Notes: generated from the letters alone by a model not told the origin. A stretch of DNA of 64,000 bases from Cetobacterium sp050033475 (GCF_050033475.1 NZ_CP188320.1:1-64000), one strand, 5' to 3'; shown: positions 51,229 through 61,160, counted from the stretch's first letter. A program made the numbers and translations.

Positions 51229-52158
51229 CTATGGTAACACAACTGAATTTAGAATCTCATCTATTATATTTTCTATTGTTTTTTCTTCTGCTTCTGCTTC
51301 ATATGTTAAAATTATTCTATGTCTTAATACGTCATAAATAACATTTTTAATATCTTCAGGCATAACATAATTTCTTTCATTTAAAAATGCATTTGCTTTA
51401 GATGCTATAACTAATGCTATTGTAGCTCTTGGCGATGCTCCACAAGCAATATAAGGAGATATTTCTCTAGATTTAAAAATTATATCTAAAATATAATTTT
51501 TTAATTTTTCATCTATATAAATTTCCTTTATATTTTTCTTTATTTCTTCTAAATCTTGTATATTTAATATTGTTTGTATATTTATAGCATCAAAGTCATA
51601 TCCCTCTGTTAATAAATTTAAAATTTTATTTTCTTCTTCTCTTGTTGGATATTTTATTTTAACTTTCATTAAAAATCTATCCTGTTGAGCTTCTGGTAAA
51701 TTATAAGTTCCATCTTGTTCAATTGGGTTTTGAGTTGCTAAAACTATAAAAGGTTTATCTAATTTAAATGTTTCATTCCCTATAGTTACTTGTTTTTCTT
51801 GCATAGCTTCTAATAAAGCAGATTGTACTTTTGCTGGTGCTCTATTTATTTCATCCGCCAAAATTATATTTGAAAAAATAGGACCTTTTTTTATATGAAA
51901 TTCTCCAGTTTTTTCATTATATATCTCAGTTCCTATAATATCACTTGGTAATAAATCAGGAGTAAATTGAATTCTTGAAAATTCTAATCCTAAAGTTTCA
52001 GCTATGGTATTTACAGTCAATGATTTTGCCAATCCAGGTAGTCCTTCTAACAAAATATGATTTCCTGTAAAAATTCCAATTAAAATTTTATTAATCATAT
52101 CCTCCTGACCTATAACTTTTTTTGAAATTTCTTTTTTTAATTCTTGAACCTTATTCAT
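51229..52158 (-). CDS. MoxR-family AAA+ ATPase
   Basis: The 309-residue protein has Walker A LEGLPGLAKSL (about residues 37-47), Walker B IILADEINRAPAKVQSALLEAMQE (about 98-121), sensor-1 VLATQNPIEQDGTYNLPEAQQDRF and sensor-2 GASPRATIAL. MoxR ATPases act as chaperones that mature or remodel partner complexes, here the VWA proteins of the same operon. It is first gene of moxR-DUF58-x-batA-batB-batC-batD, divergent from the helicase gene. Confidence 0.95.
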   Translation of the reverse strand: MNKVQELKKEISKKVIGQEDMINKILIGIFTGNHILLEGLPGLAKSLTVNTIAETLGLEFSRIQFTPDLLPSDIIGTEIYNEKTGEFHIKKGPIFSNIILADEINRAPAKVQSALLEAMQEKQVTIGNETFKLDKPFIVLATQNPIEQDGTYNLPEAQQDRFLMKVKIKYPTREEENKILNLLTEGYDFDAINIQTILNIQDLEEIKKNIKEIYIDEKLKNYILDIIFKSREISPYIACGASPRATIALVIASKANAFLNERNYVMPEDIKNVIYDVLRHRIILTYEAEAEEKTIENIIDEILNSVVLP

Positions 52159-52218
52159 TGTTCCTCCTTAATTTTTAATGTATACTTATATAATTATTAT
52201 AAAAGAGGTGATTTGATT

Positions 52219-54654
52219 ATGGAAAAGAAATTTAATCAAAATCAACAACTTTGTATTAACAACTTGGTTTCAAATATTTTACTTTTAGCTCCAGCTGGAA
52301 CTGGAAAAACTTCTGTTTTATCTCATAGAATAAATAAAATAATTGCAGAAAAAAAAGCTCTTCCTAATGAAATATTATGCTTAACTTTTACCAATAAAGC
52401 TTCTAATGATATGATCTCAAAAATTAATAATCCCTTAGTTTTAATCAAAACTTTTCATGGATTTTGCTTTCAATTATTAAAAGAATTTTCAGAGATTCCT
52501 TTAACCACAATAATATTTGACGAATATGATTCTTTAGAAGTTTTAAAAGAAATGAAACTTCCTTTATTTTTAGATTTAAAAGAACTATTGAATTTTATTA
52601 AATTTTTAAAAAAATCTTCAGATATTTTTTTAACAAAAAATTTTAAAGAGTATTTTAAGGATTATTTAGAATCAAAATTAGATTTCTTTTTTCCTAAAAC
52701 AAATTCTAGTTTTTCTTATGAACTAAACCTTTGGCTTATTGATAATTTTATCTATACTTATAATCTTTATACAACAACATTAACTAGTCATAATGCCATT
52801 GATTTTGATGATATTCTAATACTTATAGAAACATTTTTAAATTCTCTTGAAATAAATCATCCTATATTTAATCGTTATAAATATATACATATAGATGAAT
52901 CACAAGATACTACTTTTTTGGAATATAAAATAATATCAAAATTTTTTAATAAAAATATTATATTCTTATCTGGCGATATTAATCAAAGTATTTATCAATG
53001 GCGTGGTGCTGATCCTGAAAATATTTATAATAACTTTAAAACTAATTATAAACCTAAAGAAATTATTTTATCCGAAAATTTTAGATCTACAAAAACTATT
53101 ATAAATGCTAGTTCAGATTTTTTGACAAATTCTTTAAAAGTTCAATCAAATATTAGTAGTCATACTCCTATTTTGGGGGATAGAATTACAGTAGCTTCAT
53201 TTAAAAATTCTTTTAGTGAGTTTACTTGGATTCATAAACAAATTTTAGACCTCAGAAAAAATAATCCTAATTGTAAAATTTGTATTCTTTCAAGAACCAA
53301 TTATCTAATTAAAAATTTAGAAGATATATTTATTAATTTATCTAAAAAAAATGCTAATCTACATTTCATAACCTCCAAAGATATATATATTTTTAAAAAT
53401 ATTTTTATAAAAAAAATTTTAAGTTTTTATAAAATAATTTATTCAAAAAATGATTCTTATAGTTTGAAATACTTCCTAAAAAATTTTTATTCCTTAGATT
53501 TTTCTAAATTCGAAAAATCTAACTATGGTTCCACTATCACAGACTTTCTATATTCATCTACTTATAACTTTCATGATCCTTATCATAATTTATTAGAATA
53601 TTTTAAATTAAATAAAGTTATCATTATCGATGTAGAGACTACAGGTCTTGATTTTCTTCATGATGATATTATACAAATTTCAGCAATAAAAATTACAAAT
53701 AATTTTGAAGAAATAGATATTTTTAATCGTTTTATTAAAACTGAAAAAACATTAACAAACTCTCATATTCATAATATTTCAAAGGAATTTCTAGAAATAA
53801 ATGGAGAAAATTTGGAAACTGTTTTAAAAGATTTAAAAAATTTTATCAACGATAATATTTTAATTGGGCATAATATCATTTTTGATCTTACAATGTTAAA
53901 TGAATCTCTGAAGAAAGTAAATATGGCCCCTTTAAAAAAAATAAAATATTTCGATACTTTATATATTACTAAAAGTTTTTTTCCAAATTTAAAAAAATTC
54001 TCTTTAGAATATTTATTTAAACATTTTAATCTTAAAAATAAACCTACCCATAATTCTTTAGATGATGTAAGAGCTACTCTAAATCTATTAGAAATACTTA
54101 TAAAAAAATTAATAGAAACTAAAACTGAAAGAATTTCTCATTATAAAAATAGTAATAATCACTTTGCTAATTTTTTTAAATTTTATAATACAACTCGTAA
54201 TTCTTTTATTAATTTATCCGATATTTTAAATACACTTATTAGAAAAAAAATTATAAAACCTAAACTTGAAGAAGAATATATGCTTGAAAATTTAAAAAAG
54301 ATTTTTATTATTTTAGATTCTTTATATTCAGATAAAAGAATACTTCTTGAAAAATTTTTAAATCTTTCTTCATTTTCTCCGAATGAATTACTTCTTATTC
54401 TTTATAATAGTAATGAAATTCCTATATTAACAATCCATCAATCTAAAGGACTGGAATATGATTATGTTTTTTTACCATCACTTACAAATACAAATTTTCC
54501 TAATCCTAAGGGTAATTTAGATGAAGAAAAAAGATTATTTTATGTCGGACTTACAAGAGCATCTAAAAAAATTTATTTAACTTATAGTAATCTTCCTTCA
54601 CCATTTATTAAAAATATTCCAAAAAAATTTCTAATAACAGAAAAATATTTATGA
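52219..54654 (+). CDS. UvrD/Rep-type helicase with inserted DnaQ-family 3'-5' exonuclease
   Basis: This is an 811-residue SF1A helicase. Walker A is APAGTGKTS (about residues 24-32), motif Ia LTFTNKASNDM, motif II DESQD (226-230), motif III SGDINQSIYQWRGA, motif IV ENFRSTKTI, motif V HQSKGLEYDYVFLPS (740-754) and motif VI FYVGLTRASKKIYL (from 774). Between IV and V sits a complete DEDDh exonuclease (about 466-630) with DVETTGL (Asp471), IGHNIIFD and HNSLDDVRAT. All catalytic residues of both parts are present. The start at 52219 follows AAGAGGTG; the ORF extends 25 codons upstream without a ribosome site. Probable role: DNA unwinding coupled to strand trimming in repair. Confidence 0.9.
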   Translation: MEKKFNQNQQLCINNLVSNILLLAPAGTGKTSVLSHRINKIIAEKKALPNEILCLTFTNKASNDMISKINNPLVLIKTFHGFCFQLLKEFSEIPLTTIIFDEYDSLEVLKEMKLPLFLDLKELLNFIKFLKKSSDIFLTKNFKEYFKDYLESKLDFFFPKTNSSFSYELNLWLIDNFIYTYNLYTTTLTSHNAIDFDDILILIETFLNSLEINHPIFNRYKYIHIDESQDTTFLEYKIISKFFNKNIIFLSGDINQSIYQWRGADPENIYNNFKTNYKPKEIILSENFRSTKTIINASSDFLTNSLKVQSNISSHTPILGDRITVASFKNSFSEFTWIHKQILDLRKNNPNCKICILSRTNYLIKNLEDIFINLSKKNANLHFITSKDIYIFKNIFIKKILSFYKIIYSKNDSYSLKYFLKNFYSLDFSKFEKSNYGSTITDFLYSSTYNFHDPYHNLLEYFKLNKVIIIDVETTGLDFLHDDIIQISAIKITNNFEEIDIFNRFIKTEKTLTNSHIHNISKEFLEINGENLETVLKDLKNFINDNILIGHNIIFDLTMLNESLKKVNMAPLKKIKYFDTLYITKSFFPNLKKFSLEYLFKHFNLKNKPTHNSLDDVRATLNLLEILIKKLIETKTERISHYKNSNNHFANFFKFYNTTRNSFINLSDILNTLIRKKIIKPKLEEEYMLENLKKIFIILDSLYSDKRILLEKFLNLSSFSPNELLLILYNSNEIPILTIHQSKGLEYDYVFLPSLTNTNFPNPKGNLDEEKRLFYVGLTRASKKIYLTYSNLPSPFIKNIPKKFLITEKYL

Positions 54655-54791
54655 TTTTAATTTTTTTTATTGAATATATTTTTTTTATATATTTTAAAAA
54701 TTCATTTTTTGAATAGCTTTCCTATATTGACTATCCTAATTAATAAAGTATCATTATATTAAGAATCATTTCTACATAAGGGAGGCAAAAT

Positions 54792-55988
54792 ATGTTTCAA
54801 TACTCATTCAATATGGCACAAACTTTGGCAATTGCTATTGTTTTACTTCTTTTAGGACGTTTGATTAAAAGTAAAATTACATTCTTTGAAAAATTCTTTA
54901 TTCCAGCTCCAGTTATTGGTGGAGTTATTTTTTCTTTAATAACATTATTAGGCTATAGTTTTAATTTATTTAATTTCTCTTTTGAAGGTCAATTAAAAGA
55001 TTTACTTATGATTGCCTTTTTTACAACTATTGGTTTTGTAGCAAGCTTAAAAATGTTAAAAAAAGGTGGAATACAAGTTTTTATATTCTTAGCTGTTGCT
55101 ACTGGATTAGTTATTGTCCAAAATATTGCAGGTGTTGGAATGGCTAAATTATTTGGTTTAAATCCTCTATTAGGATTAGCTGCTGGCTCTGTGCCTCTTA
55201 CAGGTGGTCATGGAACTTCAGGAGCTTTTGGTCCTGTATTAGAAGCTGCTGGAGCTAGTGGAGCTATGTCTGTTGCAATTGCATCAGCTACATTTGGACT
55301 GGTTGCTGGTTGCATGATTGGAGGTCCTATTGCAAAAAAAGTTATGGCTAAATATAATATTAAACCAAACATTGAAGAAGATGTTTTATACTCTGATGAA
55401 ACTCTTTCTGAAGATACTATAAAAAATGTAAGTGAAGCCTCTATTTTTAAAGCAATTGTATATATTGTAATTTCTATGGGAGTAGGAGGAGTTATAGGAC
55501 CTCTTTTTAAACTTATTGGAATTACATTACCTTCGTATATTGGACCTATGATAATAGCTGCTATTATTAGAAATATTTCCGATAGTAAAAAGAAAGAACT
55601 TCCAATTCATAGTATAAATATAATTGGAAATATTTCCCTACAATTATTTTTAGCCATGGCATTAATGACTATGAAGTTATGGGAGTTAGCAGCATTAGCT
55701 TTACCTCTAATTGTTATGTTATTAGTTCAAACAATTATAATGGCTCTTTATGCTAGATATGTTACATTTAATATAATGGGAAAAGACTATGATGCTGCTG
55801 TTATGGCTAGTGGTCACTGTGGGTTTGGAATGGGGGCAACTCCTAATGCCATGGCAAATATGGAATCTTTTACTACTGTAAATGGCCCTTCTCCTAGAGC
55901 ATTCTTCGTTTTACCATTAGTTGGAGCATTATTTATTGATTTTGTAAATGCAACCATAATAACTTTATTTATAAATATATTTGGATAA
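54792..55988 (+). CDS. gltS: Sodium/glutamate symporter
   Basis: The 398-residue protein has about ten membrane helices and the two GltS repeats, with FIPAPVIGGVIFSLITLLGY, AAGSVPLTGGHGTSGAFGPVLEAAGA (about residues 132-157) and the second-half partner ASGHCGFGMGATPNAMANM. It imports glutamate with Na+, supplying the amino-acid fermentation typical of fusobacteria. The ribosome site is AAGGGAGG. A strong bidirectional terminator follows directly. Confidence 0.95.
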   Translation: MFQYSFNMAQTLAIAIVLLLLGRLIKSKITFFEKFFIPAPVIGGVIFSLITLLGYSFNLFNFSFEGQLKDLLMIAFFTTIGFVASLKMLKKGGIQVFIFLAVATGLVIVQNIAGVGMAKLFGLNPLLGLAAGSVPLTGGHGTSGAFGPVLEAAGASGAMSVAIASATFGLVAGCMIGGPIAKKVMAKYNIKPNIEEDVLYSDETLSEDTIKNVSEASIFKAIVYIVISMGVGGVIGPLFKLIGITLPSYIGPMIIAAIIRNISDSKKKELPIHSINIIGNISLQLFLAMALMTMKLWELAALALPLIVMLLVQTIIMALYARYVTFNIMGKDYDAAVMASGHCGFGMGATPNAMANMESFTTVNGPSPRAFFVLPLVGALFIDFVNATIITLFINIFG

Positions 55989-56018
55989 AAAAAAACTCCG
56001 ACAGTCGGAGTTTTTTTT
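55987..56018. terminator. Bidirectional terminator, gltS / galT
   Basis: A perfect stem AAAACTCCGAC / GTCGGAGTTTT is separated by one central base (the loop forms by opening inner pairs), with A and T runs at either side. Confidence 0.85.
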
Positions 56019-57520
56019 TATAGCGTTGATATAAATTTTAAAAATGCTTTTTTTCCATTAAAATCTCTTTTAAACACTCCTGAATCTTCTAATACTTGTA
56101 AAAATATATTACCAACTTCTTTTTTTAATATGTTTTCATCTAATTCTTGATATTTATTTTTTAAATTTTTTATCCAGTCACTATGTTTTACTAAACTAGA
56201 ATCTGCTTTTAATTTTTCTTCCCATGTCTCATCTGAATAAATTTTTAAAATACTATTTAATTCTTCATTTAATCTTCCAGGTAAAACAGCTAATCCCATA
56301 ACTTCTATAAGTCCTATGTTTTCTTTTTTAATATTATGTACTTCTTGATGTGGGTGGAATATTCCCATTGGAAATTCATTTGTTGTTCTATTATTTCTCA
56401 AAACTAAATCTATTTCAAAATAATTTTCTTTTTTCCTTCCAATAGGTGTTATTGTGTTATGAGGTATTTCATCTGTATAAGCTCTTATATTTACATCTTC
56501 ATCTGTATACTCTTTCCATTTATCTAAAATATATTCTGCTGCTTCAGCCATTCTAATTTTATTAGTTCCTTTTAATCTAATAACTGACATTGGCCATTTA
56601 ACAATACCACAATTAATTTCAGGAAAATTCTTCATCGTAAATTCATATTCAATTTGACTTTTTGCCATCGGAAACTCATGATTTCCTCCTTGATAATGAT
56701 CATGGGATAGTATTGATCCTCCTACTATTGGCAAATCTGCATTTGAACCTATAAAATAATGAGGCATTTGTTCTAAAAAATCTAAAATTCTTTCAAAAGT
56801 TAATTTGCTAATTTTCATAGGTCTATGCTCATTTGAAAAAATAATTGAATGTTCATTATAATATACATACGGTGAATATTGAAAATTCCATCTTTCTTCC
56901 TTTAAATTCAAAGGTATAATTCTGTGATTTTGTCTAGCTGGATGATTTATATTTCCTGAGTATCCTACATTTTCTATGCATAACAAACATTTAGGATATG
57001 ATGATTTGGGAAAATTTTTTTCTTTTTCTATATCTTTTGGATCTTTTTCTGGTTTTGCCAAATTAACAGTAATCTCCATATCTCCATAATCTGTCTGGGA
57101 AATCCAATGTAAATTTTTAGCTATTCTTTTTTCTCTAATATAGTTGGTTATTTTAGAAAATTTATAAAAATTATTTGTAGCTTTCTCTGGAGAAATTTTA
57201 TAATCCATATTAAATTTTTTTATAACCTCACTAGGTTTAGGAGTCAAAATTCCTATTATTTTAGTATCTAGTAATTCTTTTTCTCCTAGAGTATTTTCTA
57301 TTAATCCCTGTTCTATGGCCCAATTAGTTATTTTATCTAAAATGTCTTCTATTGATTCTAAAATAATAATGTTTTCTTTTTTATCTGGAACTTTCCATTC
57401 ATTTAATTTCAATATAGATAAAATATTATTTATACAAAAAATTTTATCTTCAGTATCTATTAAATTATTTTTTAAAGAATAATTAATTAATAACTCTATA
57501 TATATATATATTTTATCCAT
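56018..57520 (-). CDS. galT: UDP-glucose-hexose-1-phosphate uridylyltransferase, class II
   Basis: At 500 residues it is typical of the long Firmicutes-type GalT rather than the 350-residue class I enzyme. Landmarks are YPKCLLCIENVGYSG, NEHRPMKISKLTFERILDFL and the nucleophile region GSILSHDHYQGGNHEFPM. It exchanges UMP between UDP-glucose and galactose-1-phosphate in the Leloir pathway. It starts 1 nt after the galK stop, with its ribosome site inside the end of galK. galE is not in the window. Confidence 0.95.
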   Translation of the reverse strand: MDKIYIYIELLINYSLKNNLIDTEDKIFCINNILSILKLNEWKVPDKKENIIILESIEDILDKITNWAIEQGLIENTLGEKELLDTKIIGILTPKPSEVIKKFNMDYKISPEKATNNFYKFSKITNYIREKRIAKNLHWISQTDYGDMEITVNLAKPEKDPKDIEKEKNFPKSSYPKCLLCIENVGYSGNINHPARQNHRIIPLNLKEERWNFQYSPYVYYNEHSIIFSNEHRPMKISKLTFERILDFLEQMPHYFIGSNADLPIVGGSILSHDHYQGGNHEFPMAKSQIEYEFTMKNFPEINCGIVKWPMSVIRLKGTNKIRMAEAAEYILDKWKEYTDEDVNIRAYTDEIPHNTITPIGRKKENYFEIDLVLRNNRTTNEFPMGIFHPHQEVHNIKKENIGLIEVMGLAVLPGRLNEELNSILKIYSDETWEEKLKADSSLVKHSDWIKNLKNKYQELDENILKKEVGNIFLQVLEDSGVFKRDFNGKKAFLKFISTL

Positions 57521-57521
57521 T

Positions 57522-58709
57522 TTATATTTCTCCTAACTTTTTAGCTCCGTCTCCTGGTTTTGCAATATAAAACGTTGCATTTAAATTTGTTTTTTCCTTA
57601 TATATTTGTCCAACATTTTTTATAAAATTATTTACATATTCATCCTTAACTATATTCACTGTACATCCTCCAAAACCTGCTCCTGTCATCCTTGCACCTA
57701 TTGTCCCTTCTTGACTCCAAGCTGCTTCAACTAATGTATCTAATTCAACCCCAGTTACTTCATAGTCTTCCTTTAAAGATTTATGAGACTCGTTCATTAA
57801 TTTTCCAAATTTATTTATATCTCCTATTTTTAATGCTTCCATAGCTTGTAATACTCTTCCATTTTCATATACAGCGTGTTTTACTCTGCTAATTTTCTCT
57901 AAACATCCTATTTTATCTTTTATATTTTCAAACTCTTCTATCGTCATTTCACATAAAGAATTTATTTTTATACCTGAATTCTGTAATTCTTTTAATGCAC
58001 TTTCGCAAGAAGCTCTTCTTTCATTATATTTAGATTCTCCTAGTCCTCTTCTTTTATTTGTATTTGCTATAATAATTGACATATTTTCCAATATGAATGG
58101 TGCATAACTGTATTCTAAACTATCACAATCTAATAATATCGCATTATCTTTTTTCCCCATTCCTATTGAAAATTGATCCATTATACCACAATTAACACCT
58201 ATAAACTGATTTTCAGCTTTTTGGGATAATTTTACAATATCAATCATTGTTATATCTAAATTAAACAACTCTTTTAAAATTGTTCCTGTTAAAACTTCTA
58301 TTGAAGCTGATGAGGATAATCCAGCTCCATTTGGAATATTTCCATAAAATACAATATCAATTCCATGAGTTATTTTTAAATTTTCATCTATAAATGTCTT
58401 TATAACTCCTTTAGGATAATTTGCCCAATCATCTTTAGATTCATTTAATAATTTATCTAATGAAAATTCAATCACTCCAATATCCTCAAAGTTTAAAGAA
58501 TACATTCTAAAAATTTTATCTTCTCTTTTTTTTACTAAAGCATATGTTCCGAAATCTAAAGCACATGGAAAAACTTTTCCACCATTATAGTCTATATGTT
58601 CACCTATTAAATTAACTCTACCTGGTGCAAAAAATATTTCTAATTTATCTTTATATTTATATTCTCTTTCAAATGTATTTATTAAATTTTCTAAAATTTT
58701 TTTATCCAT
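57522..58709 (-). CDS. galK: Galactokinase
   Basis: The 395-residue GHMP kinase has the galactokinase signature APGRVNLIGEHIDYNGGKVFPCAL (about residues 28-51), ATP motif NGAGLSSSASIEV and motif III ARMTGAGFGGCTVNIV. It phosphorylates galactose at C1. It is first gene of galK-galT, divergent from a ROK regulator and galM, with candidate operators in the 184-bp region between. Confidence 0.97.
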   Translation of the reverse strand: MDKKILENLINTFEREYKYKDKLEIFFAPGRVNLIGEHIDYNGGKVFPCALDFGTYALVKKREDKIFRMYSLNFEDIGVIEFSLDKLLNESKDDWANYPKGVIKTFIDENLKITHGIDIVFYGNIPNGAGLSSSASIEVLTGTILKELFNLDITMIDIVKLSQKAENQFIGVNCGIMDQFSIGMGKKDNAILLDCDSLEYSYAPFILENMSIIIANTNKRRGLGESKYNERRASCESALKELQNSGIKINSLCEMTIEEFENIKDKIGCLEKISRVKHAVYENGRVLQAMEALKIGDINKFGKLMNESHKSLKEDYEVTGVELDTLVEAAWSQEGTIGARMTGAGFGGCTVNIVKDEYVNNFIKNVGQIYKEKTNLNATFYIAKPGDGAKKLGEI

Positions 58710-58791
58710 GAAATACTCCTTCTATTTATATTTTTATAGAAAGTATACTTAATTTTTTTTAAATTATATATAAAAAAATAATCTTTTCTCA

Positions 58792-58811
58792 TAACTTTTT
58801 ATACTAAGTTA
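58792..58811. promoter_or_regulatory. Candidate ROK operator, distal
   Basis: The inverted repeat TAACTT-N8-AAGTTA lies in the divergent galK/ROK region and is similar in arm sequence to the proximal repeat at 58835-58855. Confidence 0.4.
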
Positions 58812-58831
58812 CATAAGTTTTTATATTTTTA

Positions 58832-58860
58832 TTGACTTTTTTGTATTAAAAAAGTTATAA
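58832..58860 (+). promoter_or_regulatory. Promoter of ROK-galM with embedded operator
   Basis: TTGACT (58832-58837) and TTATAA (58855-58860) have 17-bp spacing. A perfect inverted repeat ACTTTTTT-N5-AAAAAAGT (58835-58855) fills the spacer, a position where bound repressor would block RNA polymerase. Confidence 0.6.
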
Positions 58861-58893
58861 ATGTATTATAAAAATATGAAGGAGTAAAATTTT

Positions 58894-60087
58894 ATGAATG
58901 AAACACAATTAGAGGTATTAAAACTTATTAAAAATAATAAATCTATCTCTAGATTACTTCTAGCTGAAACTTTAGAAATAACTCCTGCAGCTATTTCTAA
59001 AATCATAAAAAATCTTATTAATGATAAAATTGTTCTTGAACTTTCTCAAGGTCCTTCAACTGGCGGAAGAAAGCCTACTATGCTTAGTATAAATTATGAA
59101 AAATTTGGTAAAATTTTAGGTATAACATTTGCTCCTAGTGAAATTTATTTTGTTATTGGTAATTTTTCTGGAGAAATTTTATTTAAAAAAACTATTATTT
59201 TTGAAAATGATGACAATCTTATTTCAAATGTAATTAGTTTTTCAAAAAAATTAATTAATAAGTATTCAAATATTTCCATGATTTCAATTATCATGAATGG
59301 ATTCATTAACTTTGAAGAAGGTATTTCAATATTTTCACCTCACTACAAATGGAAAAATATTAATTTAAAATCAATATTTCAAAAGGAATTCAATATACCT
59401 ATTCTTATTGAAAATGATGTTAGAGCAATGGCAATGAGTGAAAAAGTATTTGGTAGTTGCCAAACATCAAATAATTTTGTCCTTATAAATGTTGGAAATG
59501 GAATTGGAAGCAGTATTTTTACCAATGGAGAAATATATCGTGGCCAAGGTTCAATAGCTGGAGAAATTGGGCATATTATTGTTGATAGAACAAGTATCCG
59601 AAAATGTTCTTGTGGTAAAAGAGGATGTTTAGAAGCTGAAGCTTCAAATTTAGCTATTATTAATAAATTGACTTCTCAAATAAAATTAAATAATTATAGT
59701 TTGTTAAAAGATCAATTAAATAAAAATAAATATTTAACAATTAAAGATGTTCTAGAAGGAGTAAAAGAAAGAGATTTTTTAAGCACAAAAGCAACAACAG
59801 AAGCTATTATAATTATTGCCCATGCAATTGATATGATTATATCACTTATAAATCCAGAAAAAATTATTTTGGTTGGAGATTTATTTCAAGATAAGTTTTT
59901 AATAAATACTTTGCATTTAGAATTACAAAAAGTTATTTTAAAAGAACAACAATGCCAAATAGTTATTTCAAATTTATTAGAAGATATTTATATTTATGCT
60001 CCTCTTGCTCTTTCTATTTATTCAATTTTCAATAATAAAAACTTTACAAAAGAAATTTTTATTAAAAATAACTTGGAGGTTATTTAA
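58894..60087 (+). CDS. ROK-family transcriptional regulator (NagC/XylR type)
   Basis: The 397-residue protein has an N-terminal winged helix (ISRLLLAETLEITPAAISKIIKNLINDKIVLELSQG, about residues 18-53). The ROK domain has the zinc motif CSCGKRGCLEAEAS (about residues 247-260), IENDVRAMA and NVGNGIGSSIF. The HTH marks it as a repressor rather than a sugar kinase. Its position between galK-galT and galM makes galactose or a galactose derivative the likely inducer. The galM start lies 2 nt after its stop. Confidence 0.92.
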   Translation: MNETQLEVLKLIKNNKSISRLLLAETLEITPAAISKIIKNLINDKIVLELSQGPSTGGRKPTMLSINYEKFGKILGITFAPSEIYFVIGNFSGEILFKKTIIFENDDNLISNVISFSKKLINKYSNISMISIIMNGFINFEEGISIFSPHYKWKNINLKSIFQKEFNIPILIENDVRAMAMSEKVFGSCQTSNNFVLINVGNGIGSSIFTNGEIYRGQGSIAGEIGHIIVDRTSIRKCSCGKRGCLEAEASNLAIINKLTSQIKLNNYSLLKDQLNKNKYLTIKDVLEGVKERDFLSTKATTEAIIIIAHAIDMIISLINPEKIILVGDLFQDKFLINTLHLELQKVILKEQQCQIVISNLLEDIYIYAPLALSIYSIFNNKNFTKEIFIKNNLEVI

Positions 60088-60089
60088 TT

Positions 60090-61127
60090 ATGATTAGTGT
60101 AAAAAAAGAGAATTGGAATTCCTATGAAAAAAAGCCTGTAATTTTGTATAAAATTACAAATAATTACTTAGATATTGAAATCATAAATTATGGAGCAATT
60201 ATTAAAAAATTATGCACTCCTGATAAAAATAATATTTTTGAAAATATTATTCTTGGTTATGATTCTTTTGAAGAATATTTAAAAAATCCAGCATATTTTG
60301 GATCTATTATTGGAAGAAATGCTGGTCGAATTAAAAATGGAAGTTTAAATATCAATAACACTTCATTTCAATTGACAAAAAATAATGGATCTCATCAATT
60401 ACATGGAGGATTTAATGGACTTCATAATAGAATCTGGGATTCTTCCTATGAAATAATTGAAGATAAAGCTATTTTAACATTTACAACTACAAGTTCTCAT
60501 TTAGAAGAAGGTTATCCTGGAAATTTAAAAATAATAGTAAAGTATATTATTCAAAATAATAAATTAACCATTGAATATAATGGTTATACTGATCAACTAA
60601 CATATTTAAACTTAACAAACCATACATATTTTAATTTAAGTGGAAATTATAAAGAAAATATATTAAATCACGAAATATCTTTAAAAACAGAAGGATTTTT
60701 TAAAGTTAATTCCGAAACTTTACCTACAGAATTTTCTTTTCCCTATGGTCCTTTTGACTTAAATAATAAAAAGATATTCAGAGATATTTTACTTGATAAT
60801 GATGAGCAAATAAAGATTGTAAATCAAGGTTTAGACCATCCATTTATTTTAAAAAATAATACTAATATTTCTGGTATTATTTATGAGCCTAAAAGTGGTA
60901 GAAAATTAGAATTAATAACTGATCAAAAATCTGTTGTTATTTATTCTGGTAATTATTTAGATGAAATTAAAAATATATCTAATAATATTAAAGGACAAAA
61001 ATATTTAGGCTTTTGCTTAGAAACACAAGATATTCCTGATATAACCAATATTAACTATTCAAATATTTCCTTTACAACTAATAAAAATCCTTATTATCAA
61101 AGAACTACATTTATTTTTTCTAATTAA
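60090..61127 (+). CDS. galM: Aldose 1-epimerase (mutarotase)
   Basis: The 345-residue beta-sandwich epimerase has the landmarks NYGAIIKKLCTPDKNN, GRNAGRIKNG, GSHQLHGGFNGLHNRIWD (catalytic-site His), NLTNHTYFNLSG and FCLETQDIPD with the catalytic Glu. It interconverts beta- and alpha-galactose so galactokinase can act. The ribosome site TTGGAGG lies within the end of the ROK gene, so the two are co-translated. Confidence 0.95.
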   Translation: MISVKKENWNSYEKKPVILYKITNNYLDIEIINYGAIIKKLCTPDKNNIFENIILGYDSFEEYLKNPAYFGSIIGRNAGRIKNGSLNINNTSFQLTKNNGSHQLHGGFNGLHNRIWDSSYEIIEDKAILTFTTTSSHLEEGYPGNLKIIVKYIIQNNKLTIEYNGYTDQLTYLNLTNHTYFNLSGNYKENILNHEISLKTEGFFKVNSETLPTEFSFPYGPFDLNNKKIFRDILLDNDEQIKIVNQGLDHPFILKNNTNISGIIYEPKSGRKLELITDQKSVVIYSGNYLDEIKNISNNIKGQKYLGFCLETQDIPDITNINYSNISFTTNKNPYYQRTTFIFSN

Positions 61128-61128
61128 T

Positions 61129-61160
61129 GGACTATAGACTTTTCTATAGTTCTTTTTTTT
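61129..61160 (+). terminator. Terminator after galM
   Basis: A 9-bp stem with one G-U pair (61129-61137 with 61144-61152) is followed by eight T residues. Confidence 0.85.
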
